The notes under the pieces: generated by a model
What the model was told of the DNA's origin: nothing
Databases searched by the model: none
The model's input: only the letters and a program-made list of their open reading frames with translations
NCBI RefSeq assembly: GCF_905147365.1
Contig: NC_056413.1
Span: forward strand, 283,001 to 347,000
DNA length: 64,000 nt
Reading direction: 5' to 3'
DNA from: Aricia agestis
Lineage: Eukaryota; Arthropoda; Insecta; Lepidoptera; Lycaenidae
Part shown: positions 12,797-28,400 of the stretch, one piece after another
Layout of the letters: every line of letters starts with the position of its first letter
How positions within the stretch are numbered: position 1 is the stretch's first letter
Position numbers and translations under genes: made by a program

Positions 12797-12944
12797 GCCG
12801 CACTTAAAGATAGTATACTATAGAAGTTAGTTTTAATTCAATGAAGATTTTTTACAATATTTTCTGTTAATTTAAAAGAATATCACACGAATTGTATGGA
12901 CGTTGGGTGATGACCTTTAGGGAGATCGCTGGGTCTAAGTGAGT

Positions 12945-13173
12945 CATGCCTGTTTTCACCAACGGTCTCCTCGCAAAGTATTCCCTAGCGATCTTTGCGG
13001 GTCAAATATCTCTTAAAACAAACACATGAAAAAATTAATGTTTTGCAAAAGTTCTTACGCCCTAAGGATGAACGTGACACACAAAAATTCGTGAATCTTG
13101 AAGGATATGTATTATGTACCCTTAATGGCCGCTACCACTTAGCGTTAGGAGGCGGTTGGAGAAAACAGGCATC
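12945..13173. mobile_element. TIR element (MITE), ~229 bp
   Basis: The left end catgcctgttttcaccaacg and the right end, read in reverse as gatgcctgttttctccaacc, continue to match through 'cctcct', about 26 bp with a few mismatches. No target-site duplication was certain. It lies about 290 bp upstream of the cadherin start codon. Confidence 0.6.
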
Positions 13174-13459
13174 AGATATCTAAAATGTATAAAATTTGTG
13201 ATAAAGTTTCGTAAGCGCTATAACGAAGCGTTGCCGAATCCGAAACATTTTTGGTTTCAAACTTTGCCCTACCTACTAGAAATTATGGAATGAATGCGTC
13301 TTGCCTAAAGGGCCTGCTATGGCGAAGTATTCAAGAAGTTGGGTGGAAGAACTAAGAACATTATGTCCGTTTCAGGGTTGCATCCAGCGTTACAGGGCAA
13401 CGTGATTGAGGGTGCCTGTGCGGGGGACGTCGGTGTGATGTTGGGGAAGCGGTAGCAGC

Positions 13460-16400
13460 ATGGCCGCGCTGCTCGGGCTGGCGGCGCTGCTGCTGACCGC
13501 CGCCTCGGCAAACAGCCAGGGTAAGTGCCCTTTTGAGTAGCATAAATATTCCACAAGGGCTCGTACAATGGATTGCCTTCGCGATACAACACCGCAACGG
13601 TGTTTTGAGGCTTGGCACTAAAGCCTTAAGTAGAGCTTTATTCAGTATTAAGGCATTAGGCATTTGATGTAAATGAAGTCGGCTAAGTTGCGAAAGTCCA
13701 ATCGTTTATATATTTTAATTGACACTAATGATTCCCGTTATGGCGATATTATGGTATGTGGTAGGCTTTCTGTTGTATAGTATTACTTAATCGGAAGTAT
13801 TTACATAACATAATCAAAAGCATCTAATTAACTATTATATCTTATACTTGTCAATTAAATGCCATACATTATCTCATTTTATATACGTGCACTGACCGCT
13901 GTGCTGTAGTTTAATTAACAAACGAAAGTTGTACATAAAGAAAGTTGTAAGAACAAAACGGAAGCAATATTGTAGATAACATAACGATGTGGTTTATCTT
14001 TCCTTTATAATTTGCTTGCAATATTTCGTCGTGACATAGGTCAGGTATTAAATAGCAAATCACTACAATAAAATTCTAATATAAACGGAAACCTTACGAA
14101 CTATAAAGCACTTTAAAATTAATTTAAAATAATAGTGTACAGCATAACATAAAAACATGTAACGTGACGTCGTCGTATCACGCGGTGTCACGCTGCACGC
14201 TACGCGCCCGCAAAAAACGGACGTGTATGATATACCGTAGTCCGTTACCTTTGTTTTTGAATAAGAACACTGGCCGATAGAGCGTGGTAGCACAATTTTC
14301 CGTGAAAAGTGTGCTCCATTGAAACTTGGCGGTTGGCAAACTCAACTAAAACAATAATGACTATTGGCACCTTCGAATTCGTGCTCCACCAAACGGAAAG
14401 ATCCTCAATAGATAATTTCAAAGATGCTATTCAAGATGCCTTGAAGACATAAATCACACCAAAAACATTTCCCATTATATTCCTAGCCTAATCCGACAGC
14501 ACAATGCATTTATCTACAAAAAGCCTAAGATTTATAAAAGCCGGTCGAGGCAATTAGTAATCACGACAGGTCAATGTAACTGACCCCCCGGCGAACACCC
14601 CCTGGCACCCCCCTGCCGGCCGTTCACTCCAAACAAAGGGGTCACTACCGCCCAGTGCCTTACAGGTTGAAATATGACTGGTAGTTTACATGGCTATCTA
14701 CACGTGCGGACTGTAAGCCGGGGCGAGCCTTTTAATTTGCTTGCGAAACTTTAAGAAACATTAATGAATTGATGAAAGGGCCAGAAAGTCTCAAACAAAG
14801 GGTTTTATCATCAAAGATTATTATTATATATATTAAGTATTGAGATAGTTAAATAATTACTTTCCTTTGACTTGGGGCTTCCGGAAGAGAAAATTATTTT
14901 TCCCTTAATTATTTATACACTGGATGACATCGAAAATATTTTTATCCCGGGACTCAAAGTATTAACATACCAAATTTCGGGAAAATTGATTCAGTGGTTT
15001 AGGCGTGAAGAGGTAACAGATGGATAGACAGGCAGACAGACACATTTTCGCATATATAATAGTAGTCCGAATAGAATCGAAATTCATCAAACTTGTAATT
15101 TTATTATAATACTTTGGTACGGAACCCTGAGGTGAAACAATAGAGTCGATCACAACGACCTGCGCCGTGCTAAATTGGTTGCAGTCAACAAAAAATATTA
15201 TTATGCATTGTTTCAGTATTGTGCAATATGGCACCACTTACACAATAACACACACATGTATGTATATATGTATGTGTCAGAGCTATATGTGCATGTGTGC
15301 TATACCTGCTCGCGTTTACAAATAGAAAGTGTTCGGTCTCATAAAATTTGCTCCTAGATTAAAATTTTCTATAATTTATTTTTAGATTACATCTATTTTA
15401 ACTTTTCAAGCCATTATGTGTAAAGCTTAAGTAAAAGTTGGTGCTAAGAATGAGCCGACAATACAAGGGCTAGGTTTCCTTCCCTACAACTTACAAGTTT
15501 CCTTTAATATTTCATTTACACGGTTGTAGAAATCAGCGGCTATATTACCTGTCAGGATTGTTTGTATGTTTCTACAACCAGCACCTAAAGGTGTACAAAG
15601 ACATACCATCGCAGTGCCAAAAACGAGTGCGTAACGTCCGCGTGAGGCAACCGACCGACAGACCGACAGACCGAATACGGCTTTCGACCGATTGTTATAA
15701 TTGTTATGTTTATGTAAATGTAATGGGCGCTATCCCGGGTGACGGCGTTGCGCAGGCGCAGCCGGATGACCGGTGCCCACCCCGTGCCCGGTGCGAATAC
15801 GTCCCTGGTTTAACACCGTACCTGTCATATTAGATTCGCACCCATCCGGTATACGACTATTAAATTAATAGATAGGTTTAGGTTAGGTAAAGTGAAATTT
15901 TGCCCGAAGTACAGTCAAATAGCAAATCCTACTGTGTATTATTTATGAAATAAAAATTACCACTGAAAATGTTTGAAGTAACGAAGAAAAAGAATCTAAG
16001 AATATTTTTACATTTCCGTAATAATACGGCCTTTTTGACAACAACCTGTAGAGTCTATTATTATGTTTAGTGATGTAGTCGTGGACTAGTCACAGATCTA
16101 TGATCTGGTGACGTCATCATGGTCTTCCGAACAACCCTGACCGACTGAAGATCCTTTCCGCTTCCTGTCAGTACTTACGATATAATTCACCGTGCATTCT
16201 CGAAATATCTCTTGCCGGATAGACTTAATTACATACCGAAAACAATGTACGGTCAATGACTTTTAGCTACATTTAGCCTTACAATAAGGTCAACTTAGGA
16301 CTTAACCTAAAATTAAAAAATTAATATTTAAAACAAACCTGAAACTTTACGCCGAATATGGGCAGAGATTATTGAGCTTTTGGACGGCTATCGAAAACTG

Positions 16401-19400
16401 TGTATATTTTTACGAATAATTTATTATTCGTAGGTTTATTTGTACCAATTTTTTCTGTAATTTAATATCTATAGAATTTAACTAGCAAAATTTAATCACA
16501 AATTCAATTTAAATTGTACAGTTACCTACCTCAAAATACATTTAAAGTTACCTACTCCTGCAGTGCCAAACAAGTATACAACCCCTTTTTTGTTTTATTA
16601 ATAGTTACATTTTGCCCACATTTATTTATTATACGGGATGAAAACACATCTTTCCCGGGAATACCAGACTCATCAAAATGTAATGGTTATAGAGTGAGTT
16701 AATAGAGACACACTTTCTCAAATTAGTATGGATAAACATACAAATTGACTGATTAACCACGTAACCTATACTATTAACTGCCTTTAAACTACTGACAGTT
16801 TGTTAATGAGTCATTGAGAACAATATAAGTACAGTCGGTAGCTTCTCACGGATAGCATTCTCACTCCGTACTCTATCAGACCATTGTCTGATAGAGTACG
16901 GAGTGTAGATCAGATACAAGACAATGTATCGGGTGGGCCTTCACGGCAGACGATCACTTAGCACCTGCCACTTAACCGACACTTAAATTGAATAACATTA
17001 ATTAAATGTTAAAGATATAAAAGGTTGGTAAGTAAGACTAAATCTTACATAATAAATATTGCTTGTACGTAGATACTGTATACATAATAATATTCTTCAG
17101 TATTCTAAAATGTTCTAACCTTAACAACATAATTAAAAAGCTAGAAATAGAGCTTAAGGTCTATTTCTTTGCAGAAATTCAGCGGAGAATGTAACTTGCC
17201 CTCTATTTCGTTAGGTAATAACTAATAAGTAACGGATTGGGTAAATAGGATTATCTAGTTATTTATCAAACCTTTGCTAACCAGTGAGCGAGCCGATAGT
17301 GACGAACTACAGTGAAGAAGACTTAAAAGCACATCCGTTTTATAACAAAAAAAATGTTCGAAATTGGCCCAAATTGGCACGAGCAGTCGTCTTTTCAAAC
17401 TGTTCTTGTAGGGGGTTAAAATAATAATATAATATTATATTTATGGACGCTCTTGTCTGGCCCCGTACTAAGTACCTGAAGGACTTGTGTTACAAGTACC
17501 AATCAACGGAAATATGTTTTATACTTTTATACTATACATAATATATTTAAGATTTTTATTATATCGTACACATATTTAATACACATCCAAGACCCAGGAA
17601 CTTTTGAACAACTTTTATTTCCGTCGGCGGGATTCGAACCCGAATCTACCAATAGCCCACCAATTGAGTCACAGAGGTTGTCACAATATAAGCTACACAC
17701 TTGTAACTTCCCTCGTAACTCGTATCGTAGGAATTCATATTGCTCTTGTTTACAATCTGTCCCTATAAACTACGAGTATCTTATGTCATACACCGACCAC
17801 CGTTTACCATTGACATCTCATTTTCCTCTTCAAAGTTTACGACATCCGTAGTGACCGGTCCATCATCAATATCTCGCTCATTATCACCGTCACGTAACTG
17901 AGGATGCTGGGCAGGTTAATGTGAATTATCGCTGCAAATCGATACCGTGTAATTGCCCCTTACGTAATAATTATGCAAATTCTTGCAAAACCTGATCATG
18001 AACGTTATTAATTTTTACCCGACTAGAACGGCCTAAAGGAAGGTTTTCTAGCAAACCATTGAACCGCTCCTAATAAATAAGGATGTTAATAGATTTCTAA
18101 TAACAGCGTAGCAAAGGCTAGATAATTTCAAATGTAGGTTGTTGGGGAAAAACTATAATCCCCCCTCAACTTGGGGGGATTATAGTTTTTCGTTGATTTA
18201 TTAACTTTGTAATATTGTATTGTCTTTTAAATAAAATAGGCTATCGTCAACTTCGAGTTGGCTGTTTGCGCGGCTTCATTCGTCGAGCCGATTAAGTTTC
18301 CGTAACAGTGGCCTACTTCGCAAGAAGTCAGAATTTGCAATTAACAAAGTTTCGAGTCTCTTTAGAAAGTCCTTTAATATTTATTTGTGCTGTTTTGTAG
18401 CTATACTCATTGTTAAAATTTAAAAATATAGATATTTCTATCAAAATATTTCATACGTTGATATTTCATACGGATCAAATTAAACTCAGAATAGTATGAC
18501 GACGAAAGTAATGCGGTAATGTAAAGTAATAACGGCGTACAAGGATGTGGCTGTGTGACCGCCGCCGTTACCGACCATTCAGAGTTATTTTACATCTGGC
18601 AGGACCTTATAACAAACAACTTAAAAGTCATACTTAAAGTTACTTTGAGGTAAACCAACGACGGGCTGTGTAGGGTGTACAGGAAGTGCGCTTGGTGTGC
18701 GCCCCCACACATAATAACCTCAAAAACAAAAAGTTCTAAGAAGGATACCAATTAAATTGCGTATTTACGATAAATAACTATTGATGTTTTTTTAAAGCAA
18801 ATATTAATAAATATCTATATATTTAACAGTATCTAAATTGTAACATGCGTTTACTCAGTTCCATTTCCAAATTATTGTGGTAACAAATCCGCAAGTTTTA
18901 GTAGAGATCTTTTACAATATCTAAATCATCGTATATAAATTGATGTACAGAAGTATATTTTATATTATTAAAATGTGTGTTTTCAAAATGATATATTATT
19001 TACCCTTCGGCGTCGTTCGCGGTGAATATTAAATGTAGGAAATGAGGGTTCCAGATTTATCGCTCTACCATCGCTGCCCCGCACGTAGAGTCCGACGCAC
19101 CTGTTACCTGACCCATACAATTCTGTTTTGTTAATTTTATTATTTTGAATATGTATGAATCATTAAACTATCGGTATTATAACTGATGTTTTCCAAAAAG
19201 GAAGATATTGAAAATATATAAACTTGAGTGAAATTACACGATGACAAACTTATAAAACAGGGTCCAATTCTCATCGTACAGAAACAATTCGAGGCGTGTG
19301 GTCGGTAACACATTGCACCATTTTTCCACTGACAATGAATATTATACTCAAGAATTATTTATGTCTTGTAATGTTACAATGTAAGGATACATGTGAATCA

Positions 19401-22400
19401 GTCTTGAAGTCTTGAAATACATGCTTTTAGTAGAACAAAATATATAACATGTCTCGAGCAAGTATTTCATGTTCTAACGTATGTTTGTGAACTAGGCGAG
19501 CCGGCGCTGCCCGTGTTGGCCCTCGCCCTCCGCTCCCGGGGTAAGTCGCAGTGGACTTGTGTAGTAGATGTTGTATTAGAATATAATAAAAAAGGTGATA
19601 CCGAACTAAGCAACAAAACGTAGCGACGCGACATAAAACGACAGTTCTATGGAACTTCGAAGCAGCGTAGTGTCGCTTAGTATCGTCTCGCTTTTAATTG
19701 GTCGTAATTTGTATTGCATACGTTAGTTCCGAGAGCGTACTTACTGGTAGATATCAAATCCCGTATATTTTTGATATATGTAATTTCGCTGTCGAAACAG
19801 CGAATGCATTTCGAATAAGTACATCTGCAGTGCAACAGCTCATATTCTGTAGTGAATTAGGGTTAGCGGTATTAAAGTTGTGCGACAGCGAATGAATTAA
19901 GGCACATCTACAATTCTACACCTAATGTTAATCCACTTGCATACAATTTCATATCGTACTTTCACAATGCACTGTACAACACAAAGCTACCTTTAAATGT
20001 TTAATGATTTTATAGCACATTAATTTTATAATAATATATATAAATTTAATTTCATATTTAAAAAAAAAAACCTAATAACCTTCAAGGCTCAAGCATAACA
20101 CTAGAGAATCTTATATCTTTAATCGAGCAATTCTTGTATATATATAATTGGAATCTCAGAATCGGCTCCAACGGGTTTCGGGGGCGATAAATCGATCTAG
20201 CTAGGAATGATTTTTAGAAAATGTCATTTTATTCGTGTTTTATCGAATACCGAACAAAGCTCGGTCAAATAGCTAGTTAGAAATAATTTGGAATAAATGT
20301 ACTTTGAGTCCTGGAAAAGGAGCACAGCCTTCGACGAGGAAAACTTATGATTGTCGCGCTAAACAAGAGTCCATACTTCCATACTAATATTATTTATACG
20401 AAAGTGTGTGGTATGGAGACACTTTGAGTCTCAGGAATGGACATAGGATAGTTTTTATCCCGGAAAAATGTACGGTTATGGTGAAACAGTAGAGTTGCAG
20501 GCGTCATCTAATATCTAAATAAACGAAATAACAGCTCACAAGCATAACGATCGTGTGAATTTTGAAGATGATCCGGCGCGGCTCACGAATTTGGAGAAAG
20601 TGATGAAAGTGCGGCGTAATAGAGTATTATGTTACAGTTCCGGTGTACTAACTGCCAACTACCAGACACCAGTGTTCGTGATATACACGTCTCGATCGTA
20701 AAACACATTATTATAGTACTTAAATACAGCTCAAACATTGTAGTTCGAGAGGTCAAAACCGCACAGTGTAATGTACAAGCATTTTGTGTTCTATAGACAT
20801 AAAGCAATTATAAAGAGAAAGGTACTATATTGTATATCAATAAACTATATAGCCAGTTTTATTTTTCAAAACTTATCAAAACATTAAAATTATTGCTCAG
20901 CTTAAATACTTTGAAGAACATTTTTCGCGAGATGAAAAAAGTAGAGTCAACTTGATACGTTGAAATATTCATGTTTACATTCACACATTAAAGTGAATAT
21001 GAAAGTAACATTTTAAATTTTACATGGAAAAGAATTTAATTTAACTCCAAGTGCCAAATGCGATAGGGAAAATTTGTTTGTTCAGCCCTCCAACCTGCCG
21101 CCCGCTTCGCCGATCTACTTCAAATATAATTCTAGATAGAGCTTAATATTTTCAAGGCAAAAAAGGTTAGAAGTTTTATCATTCAATATGTTTTTGTTTA
21201 CTTACAATTATTATTATGATGATCATTGATCACTTACGAATTAGGATTAGGTTTATGAGATTTCCTTACCCTAAAAAGTGGATATAAACAATAGGAATTT
21301 TATAAATTAAATATTGTAAAAAAGGCAAAACAAGTTTTACTTCTTAAATAAAGCTGATACGGTACAAAATAATAAATTAGATAGCGTATTTTTACAAGCA
21401 GTTAAAGGTTGAACAGTATACCATTATTATATCACCGTTATGGCGGTTATAATATATCATCCGGGATTGAGTTATAACCAAACCTTTTTGTTATAACTTA
21501 ATCCCAGAAAACATAAATGTGACGCAGGTGTAAAACCAAAGGGTCCCTTCCCTTTCCCCGTGCAAATCAATTTGAACCGTGACTGCCACATTTAGAGCTC
21601 AATTTTGTTTCATCAGTTCTGGTCTACATTTTGTAATTCTTTTTATGTTCAATTTCATAGTCCGTATTAATTGCACATTTCTTTATAGAGCATGTAATTA
21701 ATTGTTACCTAATTGTTTTTGATATTTCGCTGTCACAATATGCTATGGTAACACTCAAATTACAATCAGGTGGAGACTATAATTTAGAAAACGATACTTA
21801 AGCTTAGTAATTGTCCAGTGAAGCTAAATGTAAGCTTTTTGAAAACTGATGACTCACTGTAAAAATAGCAAAAAACGAACTTACATAATATTATTATCGT
21901 AACCAAAATATAATATTGTATACTATTACGAAAATAAGATACATATTTGTATTACATTCAACGACATTATCCCCCTTCTGAATAAGGTTAATGGTTATCG
22001 ATCATGTTATGTATTTGTGTCGAACAATTGTCATTCATTCAATAATGAAATGATGATCCGTAATACGATTGTGGGGCAGAAAACTACCCGTCATGTGCAG
22101 TCAGCGGTATGTAAGCTAAGTAGAACATCAATGGGTATTGGTTGACATAAGTTCTAGTTTATTTATCATATTTGTTATTATGATGTATATAATATTATAT
22201 TCTTGATCCTACGTCTTAGTTACTTAGTTACTAGCTGGACTAGTAGATATTATGTTATTGAACTTATGCCTGAGTTAATTTTGTAGCATTGCACTCGTAG
22301 ACGCTTATTAGTTAGTTAGTAGTGTAGTTCTAATAAAAATAAGTTAAAACCATTCTTGATAATAATATTTAAACATTGGGAATCAATACGAAATTTTAGC

Positions 22401-25400
22401 AAAACAATCAGTGCTCACACGTACGTAGTGACGGTTAATAATTGATTTCAGAAGTCGCATAATTTGCGCCGATCTGACAATAATCAATTAATTATTAACT
22501 TACATTCAATGCAGTTGTTTTTATGTCCCAGCGATCCAGGACAGCCGCTGCTACCTGATGAATGGCGGCGCCGTCGAGAGCTTTTTCGTCAGCGAGGACA
22601 CGCCCGTCGGCAGTGTTATCGGTCAGTATATTATACCATATATAGATTAATATTATTAGATTCATATAGTTCTGTGAGTTCAGGATTAACCTTAACGGAT
22701 TACTACAAAAACGAGTTGTTGTCTTCGCCGTTCTTGGCCCCATCCCAGTTCTCGTATCTTCCCAGAACGGGACAGTCTTAAAGATCGTACTGAGATTCAT
22801 GGTAAAAGGATTGAGTCCCTGATTCTTTGTCGTAGTAGTATGACGAAAATAATGGTATGATGAATTATATCAATATCATCATAATATGAATACGCGAACG
22901 AAAAACTTTGTAACCCTTTTTACGAAAAATGGGGAAACGTAGGTGCATGAAATTTTGCACTGTTATAGTTTATATATTGAAATTATGCTTTTATCATACA
23001 TTTTTTTAACAAATAAAACATTACACATACTACAACACACACACATGAGAAATGACAGATTTTTGAGTATATACGAGTTACACTCTTTTATTTATGGTTG
23101 AAGTCTGTTGACAACAAGTTGACAATTTGAAAATGGATTATAGTTTTTTATTGAGATAATATTAGACAATGCTTACACGGTCAGTCTGAGATCAGCTAAG
23201 TCCCAGAGACAATAGTCAAAATTATTTTTTACAAAATATAGGTAGTAGTTCTAATGTCGTTGAAACTAAGGTCGAATTTCGACCATAGGGCGATCTCTAG
23301 TTCATATAATTCACCATTATAAAGACGTGTCTGCTGTCTAGTATCTATTGAGAAAGCGTTCGTTCAAAACTAGATGACGATAACCTGTTAGCGACGATAG
23401 CTCAATGATTGTTAAATTCCAGGCACTCTGAGCGTGAACGGTTCACCGGGCGAGGATGGGGACATCACGCTGCGGGTGCAGGAGCGCGGCGCGGCGGTGG
23501 ACATCGCGCCCGGGTCTAAGAACATCACGTTGCGGCGCGCGCTCGACCGCGAGGAGCGCTCCGGGCCCGCCAGCGTCTACATCAACGTGCGCTGCGATAG
23601 GCGGCATACTACTGACCCGGTGAGAGTTAACCCTTTGTAAAAATATCCAGAGGGTAATCTGAACATAAGTTTTACCGCCGACGAAATTGAAATGTTAATA
23701 TTGCAAATTAAATGTAAAACGTGGAAGTTGCCAAAAACTTATTTGTTACTAAATATTATAAATAGTCTCTCATCTATCTCTATTCGCCAATGATTGTATA
23801 GTGCCTCGAGAGATTAATGGCAGTGGCTCTATATTGTCACTCAATACCTATGGATAGTGGACACTTTAGATATTATGAGCATACTCCTAAAAAAAAATAG
23901 AATTATTTTAGCGAGCGTACGAACGAATAAATGATATTTTTTTATGAAATAAAACGAGCAAACGGGTCACCTGATGGAAAGCAACTTCCGTCGCCCATGG
24001 ACACTCGCAGCATAAGAAGAGCTGCAGGTGTGTTGCCGGCCTTTTAAGAAGGAATAGAGTAATAGGGGAGGGTAGTGATGAAAAGGGAATAGGGGAGGGT
24101 AGGGAAGGGAATAGGGTAGGGGATTGGGCCTCCGGTAAACTCACTCACTCGGCGAAACACAGCGCAAGTGCTGTTTCACGTCGGTTTTCTGTGAGAACGT
24201 GGTATTTTTCCGGTCGAGCCGGCCCATTCGTGCCGAAGCATGGCTCTCCCACGAATAGCAGCGAATGTGCTCTTAGAGTTCATATGAACTGTTCCAGAGC
24301 TTCGTGATCCCAGTGTCGGTGCGCGTGTGGGACGTGAACGACAACGCGCCGGCGTGGGCGGGGGCGCCGTACCGCGCGCGCGTGTCGGAGCTGGCGGCGG
24401 TGGGCACGCGGGTGCTCAGCGCGCCCGCCACCGACCCCGACCAGCCCGGCCCGCACGCCACCGTGCGTTACAGCGTGCTGCCTGGACCGTACTCTGTAAG
24501 TTGATCCCGAGTACAGTCAAAGAAAATGATTCATAAGCAGATGGTAGACACACCAAAGATTTGGTTGGGTTACATAAACAGTCAATTCCAAGGTAGCTCC
24601 TCTCTATCTATCTCTATATCTGTCAACAAATACAATAAACCCGCTTCTGCATCATGCACAATACATCGCAAATCTCCTAATAACTACGACAAGCTTTAAA
24701 CCTAGCTATGGTATAAGTGGGATGCTCTATACTTCAAGGAGATCAACATCCTAAAGTTGCAAAATACTGATTATGATTAAATCAAATCAAATCATTTATT
24801 TCGGGCATCAGAGGCCCATAAAACAAATACCTTAAAACTAAGCTAACATATATATTTTATATATTATACTTAAAAACTAACACTGTCACGTTTTGCCGGC
24901 GACATGACTGGCTTCGTTCCGAAGTCTCCCTCGGAACCTCCGGTAAACGACATCCATCGGCCAGAACTCCGGCGCCTCGAAAGTCGACAGAAGATGTGTC
25001 GGTACTCTCACCACAAGGGAGCTTAAGTTAACCTTGTGGCCAGACTGCAGACGCTCGACCCTCAGGCGCAGTGACGTCCTCTTCTAGATGTAGTCCACGA
25101 CGTATTAAACACTAGACGTCCCGCGCGGCTTCGCCCGCGTAAATTAGGAATTTTACAGAAACCGTACATTTTCCCATAAAAAATATTTCCCCCGTTTTTC
25201 CCACATTTTCCTGAGTTTCTTCGGTCGTATTAGCGTGATAATATAATATAGATTATAGTCAAATAGATCATTTATCGAGTAAGCTCGATAAATGATCTAT
25301 CTAACACTGAGATAAGTTTTTAAATCGGACCTGTAGTTCCTGAGATTGACGCGTTCAAGCAAACATACTCTTTAGGTATATAATATTAGGTCGGTATAGA

Positions 25401-28400
25401 TTTTTTTTAATTATCGCTTGACAAACTCGAGTCTCGATCTAAAAGACTATGAAATGGTATAATATGGTAGTGATGATGATAATGATCATGACGAATGTAA
25501 TTTGCATAGTAGCATATGCTTTTTGTTCTTAAAACAACGCCGAAACTCTCAAACTTGTATCTATAAAGAATCAGGAGTTCTCTCAGCACTTTCCGAACCA
25601 CGGTATATCAGGTATATCTCGGTGCAAAATCTTACTTGTTGGTAGCATATGCTTAGAATACTTCTCACGAAACCGAAGTCACCACATGTTTCCCTATAAG
25701 TTGTGAGGAGTTCCCTCGATTACTTATGGATCCTTCATCAGATCACCACTTTTGTGAATATAATACCAAATTAGGATGATACCCTATATGCCAAAACAAA
25801 AATTTTGAAAATCGGTTTACAAACGGCGGAGTAATCGTTGAATATAAGAAAACGAACATAACACCTCCCCCATTTTGAAAGTCGGTTAAAATTGTAGCCT
25901 ATGTGTTATTCTGATGTATAAGCTATATTATTGTAAAGTTTCATTAAAATCCGTTCAGTAGTTTTTGCGTGAAAGAGTAACAAACATCCATACATCCATA
26001 CATCCACACATCCACACATCCATACATCCATACATCCATACATACATACATCCAAACAAACTTTCGCCTGTATAATATTAGTAGGATGAGATGACTGCCA
26101 CTAACAATACGGGTTCCTTTAGTAACGACCATGGTTTATTAATCTAGTGTCTGTGATGTATGGTCGTATTTTTAACTGCACCTTAACATTTCCAATTCTA
26201 GGACCTCGTTGGTTTCGCGAGCGAGCTGGACAGCACGGTCGTGGTCCGGAAGCCACTGGACTTCGAGAAGGTCCGCAACTTCACGGTGACGCTGCGGGCG
26301 GCGGACGGCGGCGCGCCTCCGCGGGAGAACCTCACCACGCTGCGGGTTGACATCATGGACGCCGACGACCAGAACCCGCGCTTCTCGCACGATCATTACA
26401 CCGCCGTGCTGCCGCCTGATGCTGTTGAGGTGATTATGCAATAATGAGTTCTCTTGATATACCTAGTTACCTACTACGGCGAGCTCTTACTATGTTCACA
26501 GTACATTCTTGAGATATCTTGGAGATTTTCCAATATGGTTCAGTCCTTCGTACATTAAAATATTATGCTTTCAAAACTGTTTTAAATGCTTCATAATGTA
26601 GGAACCCCCTGTATCAAGTTTTTTACAAACAATAATCTTCTTACAACCATAAGATACAGCTCTTTAAGGTGTTCTTACGTTCGACAGGGCACAATACTCG
26701 AGACATCGCCCGGGCCGATATCAGCAGTCGACCAGGACCTTGGCATCAACGCTCCCCTTTACTACGAGGCGCGGGTGGAGGGGGCGAGCGGTGAGGTGAC
26801 GGGGGAGGGGGAACCCCTTCTTCGTATGGACAGGGACACCGGCCGCGCTGCCGTCACACGACGACTGCTGACGCAGACGCTGCCGGTCACTGTTGTTATT
26901 AAGGTCAGTTTACTTAGGTGCTGATTTGACTGTAGTACGAGTAAGAAGTAACTTTGGCTATATAAACACGGTTGAAACCAGCAAGATTAATACTAAAGCC
27001 TCAGTCCTGTTTATGAGATGGCAGTAGTCTTGTTTAGTTTAAAAGTTTTGAACATAAAATAGTTCTAAGTAACTTAAATCTCAAGAGTCATAATAAAACA
27101 AGGATTTATTCATCACCATTAAAAGTAGCTTATGTCGTTCCCCTTGGTTAATAATATAAATACATAATATTATGTCTACTAGTTTCCTATTCCATGCAAT
27201 AACATGAACCATTCAAGGCGACGCAAGTGGACAACGCTGACCGGTACGCACTAGCGACGCTGACGGTGCGTCCCGCGCGGGGGGCGGGGCCTCCCCCTTC
27301 CCCTTCCCCGGCCGGCGTGCAGTTCATGCGGCGGGCGTACTCCGCGCTCGTGCCTGAAGACACCAAGCCCGGCGCCGTGCTCACCAGCCTGCAGACCAGC
27401 CAGGCTGAGGTAAGGCTTGAGGTCAGACTTAAGTCAACCCTTCGCATCAAGCATCATGAACTAAATGCTTACTTACGTCAAACATTTTCTGTTCCAAACT
27501 TCAATAGCCTGACTAAAAAAGCTGAGAACTTTATTGGAAACGTCGAAGTGTTTTTTGAGTTTTCTTCAAGTCTTCTTTCCTTGTTTTGTAATTTTGTTAC
27601 TTATGATACTCATTTTACGGTATTCCCTAAATTATGTCGTCAAATGTTCCAGAAACCTCTACAGTTCTACGTGTCGGAGCGTAGTTTTCTGGAGAAGTTC
27701 GCTATCAACAGCGCGGGGGAGGTGCTGCTGCGCCACCCGCTCGACTACGAGGCACGAGCCAACTACCAGTACCAAGTCATGGTCACTGACGGACAAGGGG
27801 TGAGTGATAACATGACTGCGTAAATGAGGGTTACGCTTTTATCGGGGCGTGATTGTTAGAATATCGCACTCAAACTTTTCAAAGAAAATCAACGTGCATT
27901 ACCAGTGGACGTCTGATGTCTGAAGAGCGATAGTTTGGCTAACCAACTCTTAAAGTGGCATAACAGACGTTCACGATATAAAAATGTTTTGTGTATGCTA
28001 TGTTCTTGGTCCAAGGTTCACAGCATCCTCATCTTATGAGCTTCATTTCAGAACGACACAGCGGCCATTAACATCACGGTGGGTGACGTGAACGAGTGGG
28101 AGCCGCGGTTCCGGCACGCGCACTATGAGTTCGGCGTCACCCTGGGGGACGGGGAGGACGGGGGGGACGGACGGGGGGCGGGGGACAAGCGCGTGGGTCG
28201 GCTGCAGGCGCACGACGGGGACAGCGGCGACCGACTGACGATACAGCTGTCTGGACCGGATTCTAAGTGAGCATTCTTATACTTGATCTAGAAGTTCGGT
28301 AGACAAGAAGGTTAGTTACTGTGACTAAAATTTTGTTGGAAAAACTTGCCATAACGAATTGTTGATCAAGCATAGAATGCCTGCCAGCTTCGAAGCCTGC

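Larger units (their letters stand above)
8066..13459. other. intergenic / upstream region between cyclase and cadherin coding exons
   Basis: No convincing coding exon is visible. It holds the possible 5' exon at 8310-8452, a TIR element at 10707-11015, a perfect hairpin at 12767-12796 and a TIR element at 12945-13173. GC-richer patches near 10020-10085, 10570-10640 and 11975-12040 stand out from the AT-rich background and might be regulatory, but nothing specific is identifiable. Confidence 0.5.
13521..19495 (+). other. cadherin intron 1 (~6 kb)
   Basis: AT-rich, no coding exon seen. Contains a LINE-like fragment (about 14890-15060), low-complexity CA/TG-rich sequence near 15240-15300, perfect hairpins at 16862-16905 and 18148-18190, and a tRNA-derived SINE (17405-17690). 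Confidence 0.6.

Noticed and set aside
15558..15833. 91-codon plus-strand ORF in cadherin intron 1
   Set aside because: No splice context or domain, and composition like the intron around it.
17600..17690. Functional tRNA gene on the minus strand
   Set aside because: B-box and A-box-like sequences exist but box spacing is short, no acceptor stem pairs, and a SINE body follows.
25984..26056. CRISPR-like array of catacatc units
   Set aside because: Simple microsatellite without spacers, in a retroposon tail of a eukaryotic genome.
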